A stretch of 64,000 bases of DNA from JAFAGX01 sp035624215 (GTDB lineage Bacteria; Acidobacteriota; Terriglobia; Terriglobales; Acidobacteriaceae), in NCBI GenBank assembly GCA_035624215.1, contig DASPRY010000026.1:1-64000 (forward strand). The letters are read 5' to 3'. The notes below the pieces were generated by a model. It searched no databases. It saw nothing but the letters and a program-made list of their open reading frames with translations, and was not told the origin of the DNA. The number at the start of each line of letters is the position of its first letter. The stretch's first letter is position 1. A program made the position numbers and the translations under genes. Shown here piece by piece: positions 51,970 through 60,941 of this stretch.

Positions 51970-53763
51970 TCAGTCGCCGCTGGCGGTCGCGGGTACGGCT
52001 ACTCCGGGAACATGTGCGCGCCGCCACAATCTGGTGCTCTCGTCCATGCGGTCGCTAACGTGCAAGATGAATTGGGCTGCGGTTCCGGCAATCCCTTCGC
52101 GATGCGGCACTTGGTAGAACGGCCTGCGCAACTCGGGATGTTCAGAAATGTATTCGCGAATTTCCTCCAAGCTCTTGCCGGTTGATTTCAGGCACTGCTC
52201 GAACTCAGTCTTCGCCTTGACTTTGGCCTCCCCAAGGGCCATCTGCACGCGGCTGTGGGCGTTCACTTCGCCTTCGCCGGAGGTTTCAATCGGCAGAAAG
52301 ATCATATCTTTGAATTTGTTGATTACCGCCGATTGCACACCATCCGACTGCGAAGAAGGCATGCAGCCAAACGGTTTCAGGGCCAGAACCATGTGGCAGA
52401 GTTTGTGGACGGTGTAATAAACGTTCTTGCCCACTTCGAGATGCCCCTCGCCGCCACGGGCAAACTGGTTGTAGAAAGGATGGGCCATCTCGGCCAATTC
52501 AGTTTGAGGAACAAGATGGTGGGTTATTCCGCCCATGTTCTTAATCGTGCGGTGATAGAAGAATCTCCAGGCCCTTTCGCCAAAACCAATTGCCCACAAT
52601 TTCTTGCGCAAGCCGAAATAGTTGGCCAGGTGTTTCTTGACCTCATGCCATTCCGGATTGCGATGCGGCCGGTTCACGGGCCATTTGGCAATGGCGTGAG
52701 CTTTGGCTTGATACATCAAGTATGCGACCCAGGTGGCGATTGGTTCTACGATCACCTGCGCACCTTCCCGCTCAAGGAACTCGAACATGTGGAAGTTACC
52801 GTCGCCTTCGGTAATTTGCGCCCAGAATTCTCCCGTGATCTTCACCACCGGCTTTACTTTGGTGCGATCCACTTCGATGCTGTTCATCCGGTCTCGCGCA
52901 GTGTGAAGGGCGGTCAGATAGTCCTTACCCCACATGTGCTCGTGCATTTTGCCGAAGACGTTGGCGGTGTTTCTGAGGATCTTGTTGCTCTTGAATTTCG
53001 GCTTGAGCCGGTTCGGGGCGCGCTCTTCAATCTCAAAGGACTTCCGGTTCTTGAGATCCTCGCACAGCCCGTCGACCATCTCGCGGAACACTCGATCGGT
53101 CTCGCCCTTATTCACTTCAAACGGACGGATTTGATAGATCAGGTCATTGATCACGTCGCCGAGGTGCATGGCGTTCAACATTCCCAACCCAAAGTCAATC
53201 GTAAATTTCAGCCCGGGTTCGCCCGATGCGGCCTTGATGCCGTCACTGTCTTTGAACAAGAGAACGCGGAAGCCATCGAATCCGGCATTCTTCAAGCCAA
53301 AACGGTACTCAGCCTCATACATCCCGAAGCGGCACGGACCGCATGAGCCAGCGGTGAAGAAAACGTAGTTGTCCAGTATCTGCTGCCGCGACAAGCCCTC
53401 TTTCTCCAGAAACTGGAGATACTGCACAAGATTGCCGACCGTGAAGTACGTGGGATTACACTGCCCGTTGTTGCCGTATTCTTTGCCCAGCTGAAACGCG
53501 GGCACGTCTGGTACGGGCAGTTTCTCGCAGCGATAGCCGCAGCCCTGGAATACGGCGCGGATGAGGTCCTCGTGCTTCCAGGTAAATCCACCGAAAAGAA
53601 TAGTGACACGGCTCCTCTGGTCGGCCGTGAAGGCGCGCTCAATTGGACGATGAAAATGATCCGGCGTTCCCAAGCCCGCAATCTTGCGCAAACGCGCGCG
53701 CTCACTGTCCAATCGCTTCTTGATTTCCTGTTCGTTTTCTATCTGGACAAAATTGGTCGCCAT
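51970..53763 (-). CDS. 2-hydroxyacyl-CoA dehydratase-like (HgdB-related) iron-sulfur protein
   Basis: A 597-residue protein resembling the 2-hydroxyglutaryl-CoA dehydratase subunit family. Many cysteines sit in conserved places: GCGYRCEKLP, NNGQCNPTYFTVGN, the GSCGPCRFGMYEAEY block (about 135-150) and HKLCHMVLALKPFGCMPSSQSDG near 480, consistent with one or more Fe-S clusters. It is the natural electron acceptor of the activase encoded 125 bases downstream. Whether it acts on a CoA ester is unproven: relatives with double-cubane clusters reduce small molecules instead. The ATG at 53763 has GGAGGAAG upstream. Confidence 0.8.
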   Translation of the reverse strand: MATNFVQIENEQEIKKRLDSERARLRKIAGLGTPDHFHRPIERAFTADQRSRVTILFGGFTWKHEDLIRAVFQGCGYRCEKLPVPDVPAFQLGKEYGNNGQCNPTYFTVGNLVQYLQFLEKEGLSRQQILDNYVFFTAGSCGPCRFGMYEAEYRFGLKNAGFDGFRVLLFKDSDGIKAASGEPGLKFTIDFGLGMLNAMHLGDVINDLIYQIRPFEVNKGETDRVFREMVDGLCEDLKNRKSFEIEERAPNRLKPKFKSNKILRNTANVFGKMHEHMWGKDYLTALHTARDRMNSIEVDRTKVKPVVKITGEFWAQITEGDGNFHMFEFLEREGAQVIVEPIATWVAYLMYQAKAHAIAKWPVNRPHRNPEWHEVKKHLANYFGLRKKLWAIGFGERAWRFFYHRTIKNMGGITHHLVPQTELAEMAHPFYNQFARGGEGHLEVGKNVYYTVHKLCHMVLALKPFGCMPSSQSDGVQSAVINKFKDMIFLPIETSGEGEVNAHSRVQMALGEAKVKAKTEFEQCLKSTGKSLEEIREYISEHPELRRPFYQVPHREGIAGTAAQFILHVSDRMDESTRLWRRAHVPGVAVPATASGD

Positions 53764-54077
53764 TATCTTCCTCCGGCGTTTACGGTGAAGTGTTCGGGAC
53801 TGAAACTAACAGTGACAGAGCAACTATACAGGAAAAGCCCTGCCGGGAAGGGTGCAGAAGCAGACGAGGAGGCCTTGCGCCTGGGAAGATTGACAGTTGT
53901 CTGCGACGCACCATCGAACAGCATCAGAAACTCCTTACCGCTGTACAAGGAGATTCGATGTTCACGCCTGCGAGAGTCGTTCTACAACGAAATCCCGGGG
54001 CGCCCAGCAACGCGAAAACAAAAACCTCTCAGTCCCTCCGAGAGATGGTCTAATGAAAAGACTCGTACCGACATTAC
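53764..54077. other. intergenic region between the radical SAM and dehydratase-like genes
   Basis: These 314 bases lie between two minus-strand genes. Reading frames exist here on both strands but none has a ribosome site, recognisable protein or fitting composition. I see no strong hairpin. A promoter for the dehydratase-like gene is likely in the right half but could not be placed. Confidence 0.5.
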
Positions 54078-55382
54078 TCAGGCAAAACTTCCGGTTACAC
54101 CCTGGAAGCCGTGAACCGCTTGCTTGAGTACCCAGTGAATGACCCTTGCATCGTTGTAACAGAAACCAAGGTTATGATTCAAGGTAGAGAAGCAATGGGT
54201 CTGGCAAGATTTCTTCATTTCGTTTAATTGTGAGACGTCAAAGTTGTGATTTTCGATGACACCCCAGTCGTGGGTGGCTGAATACATCGGGAAGCAAGGG
54301 GCCAAACTGCCGTCCACCCGAATGATGATCGAGTTCTGACCGGCGCGGCAATTCCAGGGCTCCACTTTACCCCGCATGAAATCCTTCATGTCCTGCAGCC
54401 GTTTGACGGAATTGACCATCTTGTAGCCGGACTTGTTCTTTTCGATGATCCAGTCTACCAATTCGTCCACTTTCGGCCAGTCCTGAGGATAGATAAACGT
54501 GTCGTTATCCTCATAGTGTTGGAAATGGTTCTGTTCAATCATCGGCGATTCATTCAGGTGGTAATCGGTGGCGATGCCGTGTTCCCGGGCGATTTCTGTC
54601 AGCTGCCTCACATCATCCAAGTTGTTGCGACAAATGTTGATGTTGAAGAACACCGCGTAGCCATACTTGTATTGTTTTCGCACCAGATAGTCGAAGTACT
54701 TGCGCACGGGATTCAATGCCTTGGGAAGACCTGGTTTTTCATCCACCGCATCGACCGCGAAGTTGAAGATGGCGACTCCCGCGTCTGCCAGACGGTCGAT
54801 TACATCCGTGCGCAGCAGACGGGCATTAGTGGGCATGTAGATCCAGAAGCCCTTTTTGGCGGCGTAATAACAAGCCTTGTGAACAAGCTGCGGTCGCAGG
54901 AGCGGCTCGCCGCCCATGAAGGCCAGCACCCGGCAGGTGGTCGAATGGAGCCAGTCAATGGAGCGTTTCGCCACTTCCTCAGTCATCCCCTTCACGCTGT
55001 TGTCAAATGCCCAGCAGTAGTGGCAATCCAGGTTGCATTTCCATTCCGTGAACAGGTAGGCAATGATGGGATGAAAGGGGCCTGGCAGGATTCGCGACTT
55101 GATGTACGGAAAAAGCCAGCCGTTGATCGCCCTGAGTACTAAGGGACCGGTCCAGCGGCGCTTTCCAGCCTGGGCGCGTGCAAGGTTCTCCTCGTAGTTA
55201 TCATCCTGCGCCAGAAGCTTGGGGTGCTGCGGGAAAGCTGGCTCCGGGAACTTATCGCCGCCCGCGCTTGGCAACAGCACCGGCCGAGGAGCCGGTGACT
55301 TGGTCAATAGATCATGAAGTTTGACGTCCAGTCGAAATGCGGGAGCACTATCTTCGCGCACATCGTCCTGAAGGGCAGGCAT
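54078..55382 (-). CDS. radical SAM protein with C-terminal cysteine-rich region
   Basis: A 434-residue radical SAM enzyme. The cluster motif is C-x3-C-x2-C in WKCNLDCHYCWAF (about residues 115-127), followed by GGEPLLRP (SAM-binding GGE) and NFAVDAVDE. The C-terminal third has further cysteines (WNCRAGQ, APCFPMYS, KKSCQTHCFSTLN, GFCYND) spaced like an auxiliary-cluster (SPASM/twitch) region. It may modify a protein or peptide, or a lipid as in the HpnH-like branch. The ATG at 55382 follows AAGGAG by five bases; a GTG two codons earlier overlaps it. Its position upstream of the dehydratase/activase pair suggests a shared role, though a 314-base gap separates them. Confidence 0.85.
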   Translation of the reverse strand: MPALQDDVREDSAPAFRLDVKLHDLLTKSPAPRPVLLPSAGGDKFPEPAFPQHPKLLAQDDNYEENLARAQAGKRRWTGPLVLRAINGWLFPYIKSRILPGPFHPIIAYLFTEWKCNLDCHYCWAFDNSVKGMTEEVAKRSIDWLHSTTCRVLAFMGGEPLLRPQLVHKACYYAAKKGFWIYMPTNARLLRTDVIDRLADAGVAIFNFAVDAVDEKPGLPKALNPVRKYFDYLVRKQYKYGYAVFFNINICRNNLDDVRQLTEIAREHGIATDYHLNESPMIEQNHFQHYEDNDTFIYPQDWPKVDELVDWIIEKNKSGYKMVNSVKRLQDMKDFMRGKVEPWNCRAGQNSIIIRVDGSLAPCFPMYSATHDWGVIENHNFDVSQLNEMKKSCQTHCFSTLNHNLGFCYNDARVIHWVLKQAVHGFQGVTGSFA

Positions 55383-55513
55383 ACGCACTCCTTCCTGGGC
55401 AGGTTGTAACCGTAGATGACAACGTTTTGCTTTCGGATGTATAAAATTTAAGAATTGCGCACCTGAATATGCAAACCTATTTGCAGGATCGCATTTCTCG
55501 TTGGCCCTTTGCT

Positions 55514-56542
55514 CTATCCCTGCGCTTCGGGCACTATCTTGACGTCCAGTTTCTCGGTCCAGCGAAGCACCGTCACTGAACTGCTAACGCCAACACGCGC
55601 GTCGGTCAACAGCCGGTGCAGGTCATCCACGCCGGCTACGGGCTTGCCCTCCAGCGCGACAATCACATCTCCTTCGCGCAATCCCGCCCTTTGGGCGGGG
55701 CTACCCTTTTCCACCGATATCACCACCACTCCGCTTTCTTTGGGCAGATCGTAGAAGCGCACCAGTCGCCGGTGAAGCAAGGTGGTTTGCGCCTCCACTC
55801 CGATGTAGCTCCGGCGAATCCGGCCTTCGCGCAACAGCCGTCCGGCCACGAATTTTGCTGTGTTGATCCCGATAGCGAAGCATAGCCCCTGTGCTCCCAT
55901 AATCGTCGCGGTATTAACCCCAACCACCTGACCGTCCGAAGTAACCAGTGGCCCGCCCGAATTTCCAGGGTTCAGCGAAGCGTCAGTTTGAATCACGTCT
56001 TCGATCAGCCGCCCAGAGTATGAACGCAGGGAACGTCCGAGAGCGCTGACCACGCCGGCGGTTACCGTGTACTGAAATCCATATGGGTTGCCAATCGCAA
56101 TCGCCAATTGCCCCACTCGCAGCCGTTGAGAATCGCCCAACGGGGCGCTGACTAAGTTAGGATCGTCGACACGAATGACGGCTAGGTCGGTGGCGGGATC
56201 GTCGCCGATCGTGTGAGCCGCAAATTGCCGCCCGTCCGGCAGCGATACTGCAATACGCGTGGCCCCATGAACTACATGGCTGTTGGTGAGAATCAGGCCG
56301 TCGGGGGTGAAGACAAATCCGGAGCCGCCACCGTGCCGCTCGCGACTTTCCCCCGAACGTGTTTGCCCGGTCTGTGTGACATCGATCTTAACCACAGACG
56401 GGCTGATTTTCTCCGCTGTGCTGACCACAGCTTGCGAATAGGCGTCAAGCAAGACCGAGTCATGCAACCGCTCGATCGCCGAGCTCTGGGCTGCGGACTG
56501 GGGCACATCCGCGACGAAATACAGATCCCGTTCCTGAGTCAT
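55514..56542 (-). CDS. HtrA/DegP-like serine protease with PDZ domain
   Basis: A 342-residue trypsin-like protease. The catalytic triad is His89 (TNSHVVHG), Asp119 (ATDLAV) and Ser195 (PGNSGGPL). A single PDZ domain covers about 245-335 (GVVVISVEKGSPAQRAGLREGDVIVALEGKPV). Unlike typical HtrA proteins no signal peptide or membrane helix is visible at the N-terminus (MTQERDLYFVADV), so it may be cytoplasmic. No ribosome site is obvious at the ATG at 56542. It could quality-control soluble proteins; the substrate is unknown. Confidence 0.88.
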   Translation of the reverse strand: MTQERDLYFVADVPQSAAQSSAIERLHDSVLLDAYSQAVVSTAEKISPSVVKIDVTQTGQTRSGESRERHGGGSGFVFTPDGLILTNSHVVHGATRIAVSLPDGRQFAAHTIGDDPATDLAVIRVDDPNLVSAPLGDSQRLRVGQLAIAIGNPYGFQYTVTAGVVSALGRSLRSYSGRLIEDVIQTDASLNPGNSGGPLVTSDGQVVGVNTATIMGAQGLCFAIGINTAKFVAGRLLREGRIRRSYIGVEAQTTLLHRRLVRFYDLPKESGVVVISVEKGSPAQRAGLREGDVIVALEGKPVAGVDDLHRLLTDARVGVSSSVTVLRWTEKLDVKIVPEAQG

Positions 56543-56600
56543 AATTTGCTAGATGACCAAAGCGCGATTAGGGATTCACTCCGGAAGCTCGGGTTGAAGC

Positions 56601-57095
56601 TCAGGACCTGGGGTGCAGGCGCGAGGCGTGTTTGGGCAGCAGACAAACCGTGGAAGCCTCCTTCAAGGCTTCGTTCAAGGCCGCGCCCAAGGCGGACAGC
56701 TCCCCAGCTTCCATAAGCTTTTGCAGGCTTTCAAATAATTGGCGTTCTTCCTTACGGATGTGTTGAGCCAATTTTTCAACCAGCACTGCCAGATCCGCCG
56801 GGCGCATGCTCCGGGACAATGCCCGTGCGAACAGCTCGCGCAAGGCCGAGTGCTCGGCTTCTAGTTCTCGCACCAGGGGCTCAAGATCGAGGAAGCGACT
56901 TGCGGCTGGAAAGAGTTCTTTCTCCTCAGCTGCGAAATGGATTCCGATTTCCTGCTGAAATATCATTTGGATTTCAGCCTGCCATTGTTCCAAGTCCAGA
57001 TCGTCGGCTTGCAAAGCGCGATCGAGACGCACGCACAAGGCAAGGGCATGCTGATGTTGATGCGAGAGCGGGATCAGGTTCTTATCGCGGAGCAT
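56601..57095 (-). CDS. hemerythrin HHE-domain protein
   Basis: This 164-residue four-helix protein has the repeated H-x3-E style iron-binding pattern: HQHQHAL near residue 12, GIHFAAEEKELFP around 51-63, EAEHSALREL around 80 and QHIRKEERQLFE near 111. Such proteins bind a di-iron centre and handle oxygen, nitric oxide or iron repair. It has no signal peptide. The C-terminal extension (KEASTVCLLPKH) contains a cysteine. It lies between the HtrA-like gene and the phosphatase gene on the same strand. Confidence 0.85.
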   Translation of the reverse strand: MLRDKNLIPLSHQHQHALALCVRLDRALQADDLDLEQWQAEIQMIFQQEIGIHFAAEEKELFPAASRFLDLEPLVRELEAEHSALRELFARALSRSMRPADLAVLVEKLAQHIRKEERQLFESLQKLMEAGELSALGAALNEALKEASTVCLLPKHASRLHPRS

Positions 57096-57113
57096 CGCAG
57101 GCCAGACCTGGCA

Positions 57114-57947
57114 TCAGTCTACTCCGTGCTTGAGCAACTCGTCGCCGGCCAGGGGTCTCAGCGTCAGCCAGTCCGTACGCACCCGCTCCCATTCCTGGAT
57201 GAGCATGCCATGAGCTTCGAAAAAGGTACGGATACGCGGTCGCTCCCAGCCTACGACGTCTTCAAGAATCGGCGCGAGGACCGATAGGGCGCTGCTGCTG
57301 AGAACGGTTCGCTTCGCGACCTGCGAAACATGTTTGGCCTCAGAAACCGCGATGGTAAAGCCGTCACGAACATTGACGTGCAGCATGACGTGGATATCCG
57401 AGCTGCCGTCACCGACATAAATAATGTGGTCCGGCCCGATTTGTTGCTGACTTTGCAACATGTCGAGCACGGCAACTTTTCCATACCCGGCCGTGGCGCG
57501 GATAATCGATTGAATCTGGCCCGAGTCCGCATACAGGAATTCCGTTCCATAAATGTGATCGGGCGGAACAATTCCCTCCAGCGCGGAGTGGATCACTTCC
57601 ACAGGCGCGGCCGAGAGCACATAAAAATCGAAGTGATAGCCATCGATGCCAGCGTCGAGAATCTCATAAAGCAGGGCGATATTCTGCTTCAGGCGAATGC
57701 TCTTGCCGACCTCGTATAGATGTTCTCTGCGCACCTTGCTCTGAAACTCCGGATCGTGCAATAACAAATAAGCGAGCTCCGCACCTTGTTGCACGAGATT
57801 GAGCTTGGCCATCCCTTTGGCTTTTCGTTCGAACTCCGAAGTCGGGATTCCGACCAACTCCGCCAATACATAGCCAGAGTCATTGAACGTCAGCGTCTGG
57901 TCGAAGTCACTGGCGAAAAGGTAATGCTTCAAAGGCTTCTCGTTCAT
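57114..57947 (-). CDS. HAD-superfamily phosphatase (phosphoserine-phosphatase-like)
   Basis: A 277-residue HAD hydrolase. The nucleophile motif is Asp14-Phe-Asp16-Gln-Thr (SDFDQTLTF), the Ser/Thr motif is VLSAAPVEV, and the final acidic block is YVGDGSSDIHVML. All catalytic positions look intact, unlike the HAD part at 31574-33934. The family removes phosphate from small molecules in the cytoplasm. I chose the ATG at 57947 over the upstream frame (to 58013), whose extra 22 residues are hydrophobic and not conserved-looking. It follows the hemerythrin gene upstream by 18 bases in gene order. Substrate unknown. Confidence 0.82.
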   Translation of the reverse strand: MNEKPLKHYLFASDFDQTLTFNDSGYVLAELVGIPTSEFERKAKGMAKLNLVQQGAELAYLLLHDPEFQSKVRREHLYEVGKSIRLKQNIALLYEILDAGIDGYHFDFYVLSAAPVEVIHSALEGIVPPDHIYGTEFLYADSGQIQSIIRATAGYGKVAVLDMLQSQQQIGPDHIIYVGDGSSDIHVMLHVNVRDGFTIAVSEAKHVSQVAKRTVLSSSALSVLAPILEDVVGWERPRIRTFFEAHGMLIQEWERVRTDWLTLRPLAGDELLKHGVD

Positions 57948-58261
57948 AACCTGATTAGATTCGATGAGCATTACGAAAAGATTAAGAAAGACGATAAAAA
58001 GGATTAATAGCAACCATCAAGGAAATCGCACGGCGCTTGGGAGTTCGCAACGTGGTCATTCCGTAGCACATTGCTCTCGCCAAATGCGTGAGGAAATGCT
58101 CCGAAGTTTACCGGCATCCGGGCCGGCAATCTCCCCAACACGCCTTTACTAAATTCTTTATAGCATTGAAAATGATGAGTCACTCTGGGACTCGGACTCT
58201 TCCGAGCACCTTAAGGTTAACAGGTTCTAAAGACTATAGACGATAGAGGAGCGAATGCATT
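57948..58261. other. divergent intergenic region before the small-protein/dehydrogenase pair
   Basis: These 314 bases separate divergent genes and should carry promoters for both. A CCGGC/GCCGG palindrome sits near 58110-58130 and an AT-rich TATAGAC stretch near 58235. No reading frame or RNA gene is supportable. Confidence 0.5.
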
Positions 58262-58450
58262 ATGGCAGCGACCGGAGAACTTATTCGTTTAATCAATTAC
58301 GTTGACGATATCGTCGCTACGCTGCGACGAATCAGCGCCTCCATCCCTCTGATGGATACCGAGGAGAAGAAGCGTTTGGCAGAACATCTGCGCGCAGCCA
58401 ACTCGAATTTCACCAGCGTCCTCGGACAACTCGAAAAGGGAGGCCAGTAG
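58262..58450 (+). CDS. small helical hypothetical protein
   Basis: I do not recognise this 62-residue protein. It is predicted to be almost entirely helical, with two amphipathic helices (ELIRLINYVDDIVATLRRISASI and TEEKKRLAEHLRAANSNFTSVLGQLEK) separated by a PLMDT turn. The stop overlaps the GTG start of the dehydrogenase gene by one base (TAGTG), so translation is coupled and this is good evidence for a real gene. The ATG at 58262 follows GAGGAG by ten bases. It could bind or regulate the dehydrogenase; that is inference. Confidence 0.7.
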   Translation: MAATGELIRLINYVDDIVATLRRISASIPLMDTEEKKRLAEHLRAANSNFTSVLGQLEKGGQ

Positions 58451-59349
58451 TGGCGCAGATCCAGACCATTGCCGTAATCGGCGCTGGAACTATGGGACGC
58501 GGTATCGCTCATGTGTCTGCGCTGGGCGGTTACCACACCGTGCTCGAGGATTTGCTGCCGGCTGCACTGCGGAAAGCGGAAAACGAAATTCGCAGCAACC
58601 TCGACAAGGCGGTCGAATTGGGCAAGGTCTCAGCGGACGATGCCCGAGCCGCGGTTGCGCGCCTCGAATATGCCGGCGGTGTGGAAGAGGCCGCCCGTCA
58701 AGCGGATCTGGTTATTGAGGCGGTGCCGGAAGAGATGGAGTCGAAGGTCGAGATCTTTACTCTGCTCGATAAGATTTGCCGGCCCAATACAATTCTTGCG
58801 TCCAACACCTCATCACTTAGCATCACCGAAATTGCCAGCGTCACTTACCGTCCTACTAAATGCCTGGGAATGCATTTTTTTAATCCTGTACACAAAATGA
58901 AGCTTTTGGAGATCGTTCGAGCTCTCGAGACGGACCAGGAGACGCTGGCGACAGCTTCTGAAGTTGGACGGCAGATGGGCAAGGAAGTGGTCGTTATCAA
59001 AGAGTCGCCCGGTTTTATCACCAGCCGCATAAACGCCATGATTGGCAATGAGGCGTTCTATATGCTGCAGGAGGGCGTCGCCTCAGCGCAGGACATCGAT
59101 AAAGCATTGAAGCTTGGTCTCAATCACCCCATGGGACCTTTTGAGCTGGTCGATCTTGTGGGACTAGACACGCGCCTGCACATCCTGGAATACCTGCACA
59201 AAACTTTAGGCGAGAAGTATCGACCCGCGCCCCTGCTCGTGCAATACGTCAAGGCCGGCCGCCTGGGCCGCAAGTCTGGACGGGGCGTGCATGACTATGC
59301 AGAGAACACACAGGCCGACAAAACTCCGATTGCCAAGGTCAGTAGCTAG
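58450..59349 (+). CDS. 3-hydroxybutyryl-CoA (3-hydroxyacyl-CoA) dehydrogenase
   Basis: A 299-residue NAD-dependent L-3-hydroxyacyl-CoA dehydrogenase, oxidising 3-hydroxyacyl-CoA to 3-ketoacyl-CoA in fatty acid degradation or butyrate-type metabolism. I see IGAGTMGRGIAH at residues 10-21, VIEAVPE, SNTSSLSIT, the catalytic His-Glu region (LGMHFFNPVHKM) and the C-terminal SGRGVHDY end. The length fits the short bacterial type. The GTG start at 58450 overlaps the small gene upstream by one base. Other beta-oxidation genes are not adjacent. Confidence 0.93.
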   Translation: MAQIQTIAVIGAGTMGRGIAHVSALGGYHTVLEDLLPAALRKAENEIRSNLDKAVELGKVSADDARAAVARLEYAGGVEEAARQADLVIEAVPEEMESKVEIFTLLDKICRPNTILASNTSSLSITEIASVTYRPTKCLGMHFFNPVHKMKLLEIVRALETDQETLATASEVGRQMGKEVVVIKESPGFITSRINAMIGNEAFYMLQEGVASAQDIDKALKLGLNHPMGPFELVDLVGLDTRLHILEYLHKTLGEKYRPAPLLVQYVKAGRLGRKSGRGVHDYAENTQADKTPIAKVSS

Positions 59350-59448
59350 GGATCCTCCGAGGCGTTCCGCCGTGAACCTTCATGACCTTCGGGATCGCGA
59401 AAACGCACTACGAACGTACAGGAAGTCTCACGAAGGGAAGCCGCGTGC

Positions 59449-60519
59449 TTAGTTTGTTTTATTGATATCCTGTTTTGCCTCCAGCTTTTTCAGCCCCGCG
59501 TCGAAAAAGATTTTCTGATTATCGGGAGCGCCTTCACGAGCCAGTCTGTACTCCTTGAGAGCATTGGCGAAATCTCCCTGCGCCGAATAGAGTCTCGCAA
59601 CTCCGTCGTGCACCAGCCAATCGTTGGGATCCTTCTTTTGCGCCTGGCGAAAGAAATCAAAGGCCTGGTCTTGCTTGCCCTGCTGCTGCAGCTGACGACC
59701 ATAAACGTAGAGCTGAGCAGCGGTTGCTAGGGCCAAAGCTTGATTCTTCGCTGCGGTCCCGTCTTCCTTCCGGCCAAGAGCGTCCAGAATTTGGGATTTG
59801 GTCAGGTAATTATCGAAACGTGGCTCGGTGCGGATAGAGGTCTCTTCATATTTCAGCGCCTCATCCAGGTCGTACTTCTGGGCAAGAAGGTAATTGGCGG
59901 CATCGTCCCACCCCTCCCAGGTGTACTGCGCTAATCCTTGAAGCTGGTTCGGCAGGCTGGCCTTGACGATGCCATTCACGTCTACAGCGACCTTGAAAGG
60001 AATTGCCAGTTTCTCCCAATAGAGTTTGGCAACAGCGGAATCTTTCTTTACATCATCGAAGTCATAGGTAAGTGTTTCGTGAAACTCCGAAGGCTGAGGT
60101 TTCACAGTGACCCGCAGCGCGTCTTCGGCTTCGTTATAAGTGAAGCTGCCCCACGCAGTGTGGACTTTCGAAAAGATCACGGTCCACTCGTTCTCGCTGG
60201 GTATCATGAACAGGCCATAGGTACCTTTGTCCAGAGCTTTCCCTTCGATGCTCACTGCGTCGGTGAACTTTATGGTCGTATTCTCGTTGGCGCCGGCTCT
60301 CCATACCTCTCCGTAGGGTACAACCTTGCCCCAGATCGTCCGGCCTTTTACGAGTGGGCGATGATAGTTGATGGCGATGTCGGTGATTCCGATGCGCTGC
60401 ATCACCACTGAGTGCTGGCTGTCACGCGGCAAATCCAACACTGCAGACTGCGCCCAGCAAGCCAGAGGTGCCAAGGAAACCGAAATCGCAAACCAGGCTG
60501 CCAACCTGAGCTTTCGCAT
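59449..60519 (-). CDS. secreted DUF2911 protein with TPR-like C-terminus
   Basis: A 356-residue exported protein with a signal peptide (residues 1-23, ending CWA). A DUF2911 domain occupies about 30-200 (RIGITDIAINYHRPLVKGRTIWG, GEVWRAGANENTTIKFTD, TYGLFMIPSENEWTVIFSK). Two to three helical tetratricopeptide-like repeats follow (about 275-345; AFDFFRQAQKKDPNDWLVHDGVARLY, ALKEYRLAREGAPDN). DUF2911 has no established activity. It is divergently oriented from the gene at 60639, and the 119-base gap holds both promoters. Confidence 0.83.
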   Translation of the reverse strand: MRKLRLAAWFAISVSLAPLACWAQSAVLDLPRDSQHSVVMQRIGITDIAINYHRPLVKGRTIWGKVVPYGEVWRAGANENTTIKFTDAVSIEGKALDKGTYGLFMIPSENEWTVIFSKVHTAWGSFTYNEAEDALRVTVKPQPSEFHETLTYDFDDVKKDSAVAKLYWEKLAIPFKVAVDVNGIVKASLPNQLQGLAQYTWEGWDDAANYLLAQKYDLDEALKYEETSIRTEPRFDNYLTKSQILDALGRKEDGTAAKNQALALATAAQLYVYGRQLQQQGKQDQAFDFFRQAQKKDPNDWLVHDGVARLYSAQGDFANALKEYRLAREGAPDNQKIFFDAGLKKLEAKQDINKTN

Positions 60520-60638
60520 AAACTTACCTCCCTCTCTTAGTTGTCTTCGTGGGTTCCGAGACCAGAACTTGGACGAAGGCAGTCTAACGAGGATAGCTAT
60601 TTGTAAAAAGTTGTGAACAACTCCGCTAAAATCAACAG

Positions 60639-60941
60639 ATGCCTTTGCCGGGAAATCAGCGGCTAGAACGAGTCCTCACGCAATTGCGCCTGTACGAGCA
60701 CCCGCTATTGGAGTTCGGCGCGCGGGCAAAGGGCGAAGGAGTAGAAATTGTCATCCAGTTCAGGAATCCCTGTGTTCCAGTGCATACCTATTACTTCGAA
60801 CTGCATCCCCGCGATCTGGACCATCCGCAGTTCGAATGGAACTTCCAGCGCCAGCTTTACGATTGTTTGCACGACTACCTGATCGAAATGTTCACCCGTA
60901 CTCCCCAAAATCGCAGTGAAGGCCAGCGGGAAAATTTGTGA
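60639..60941 (+). CDS. small hypothetical protein coupled to a methyltransferase gene
   Basis: A 100-residue protein I do not recognise. It is mixed alpha/beta, with VEIVIQFRNPCVPVHTYYFELHPRDLDHPQFEWNFQ in the middle and a helical end. Its TGA stop (60939-60941) overlaps the GTG of the next gene (GTGA), which argues for a real, cotranslated gene. No signal peptide or membrane helix is visible. A partner or regulator of the methyltransferase is possible. Confidence 0.65.
   Translation: MPLPGNQRLERVLTQLRLYEHPLLEFGARAKGEGVEIVIQFRNPCVPVHTYYFELHPRDLDHPQFEWNFQRQLYDCLHDYLIEMFTRTPQNRSEGQRENL

Noticed and set aside
52255..53346. Long open frame (363 residues) on the plus strand opposite the dehydratase-like gene
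   Set aside because: It lies wholly antisense to a gene with conserved cysteine motifs, has no ribosome site and no recognisable domain; long antisense frames are expected at this GC content.
53572..54114. Open frame crossing the gap between the dehydratase-like and radical SAM genes (plus strand)
   Set aside because: Its first half is antisense to the dehydratase-like gene and the rest shows no domain or ribosome site.
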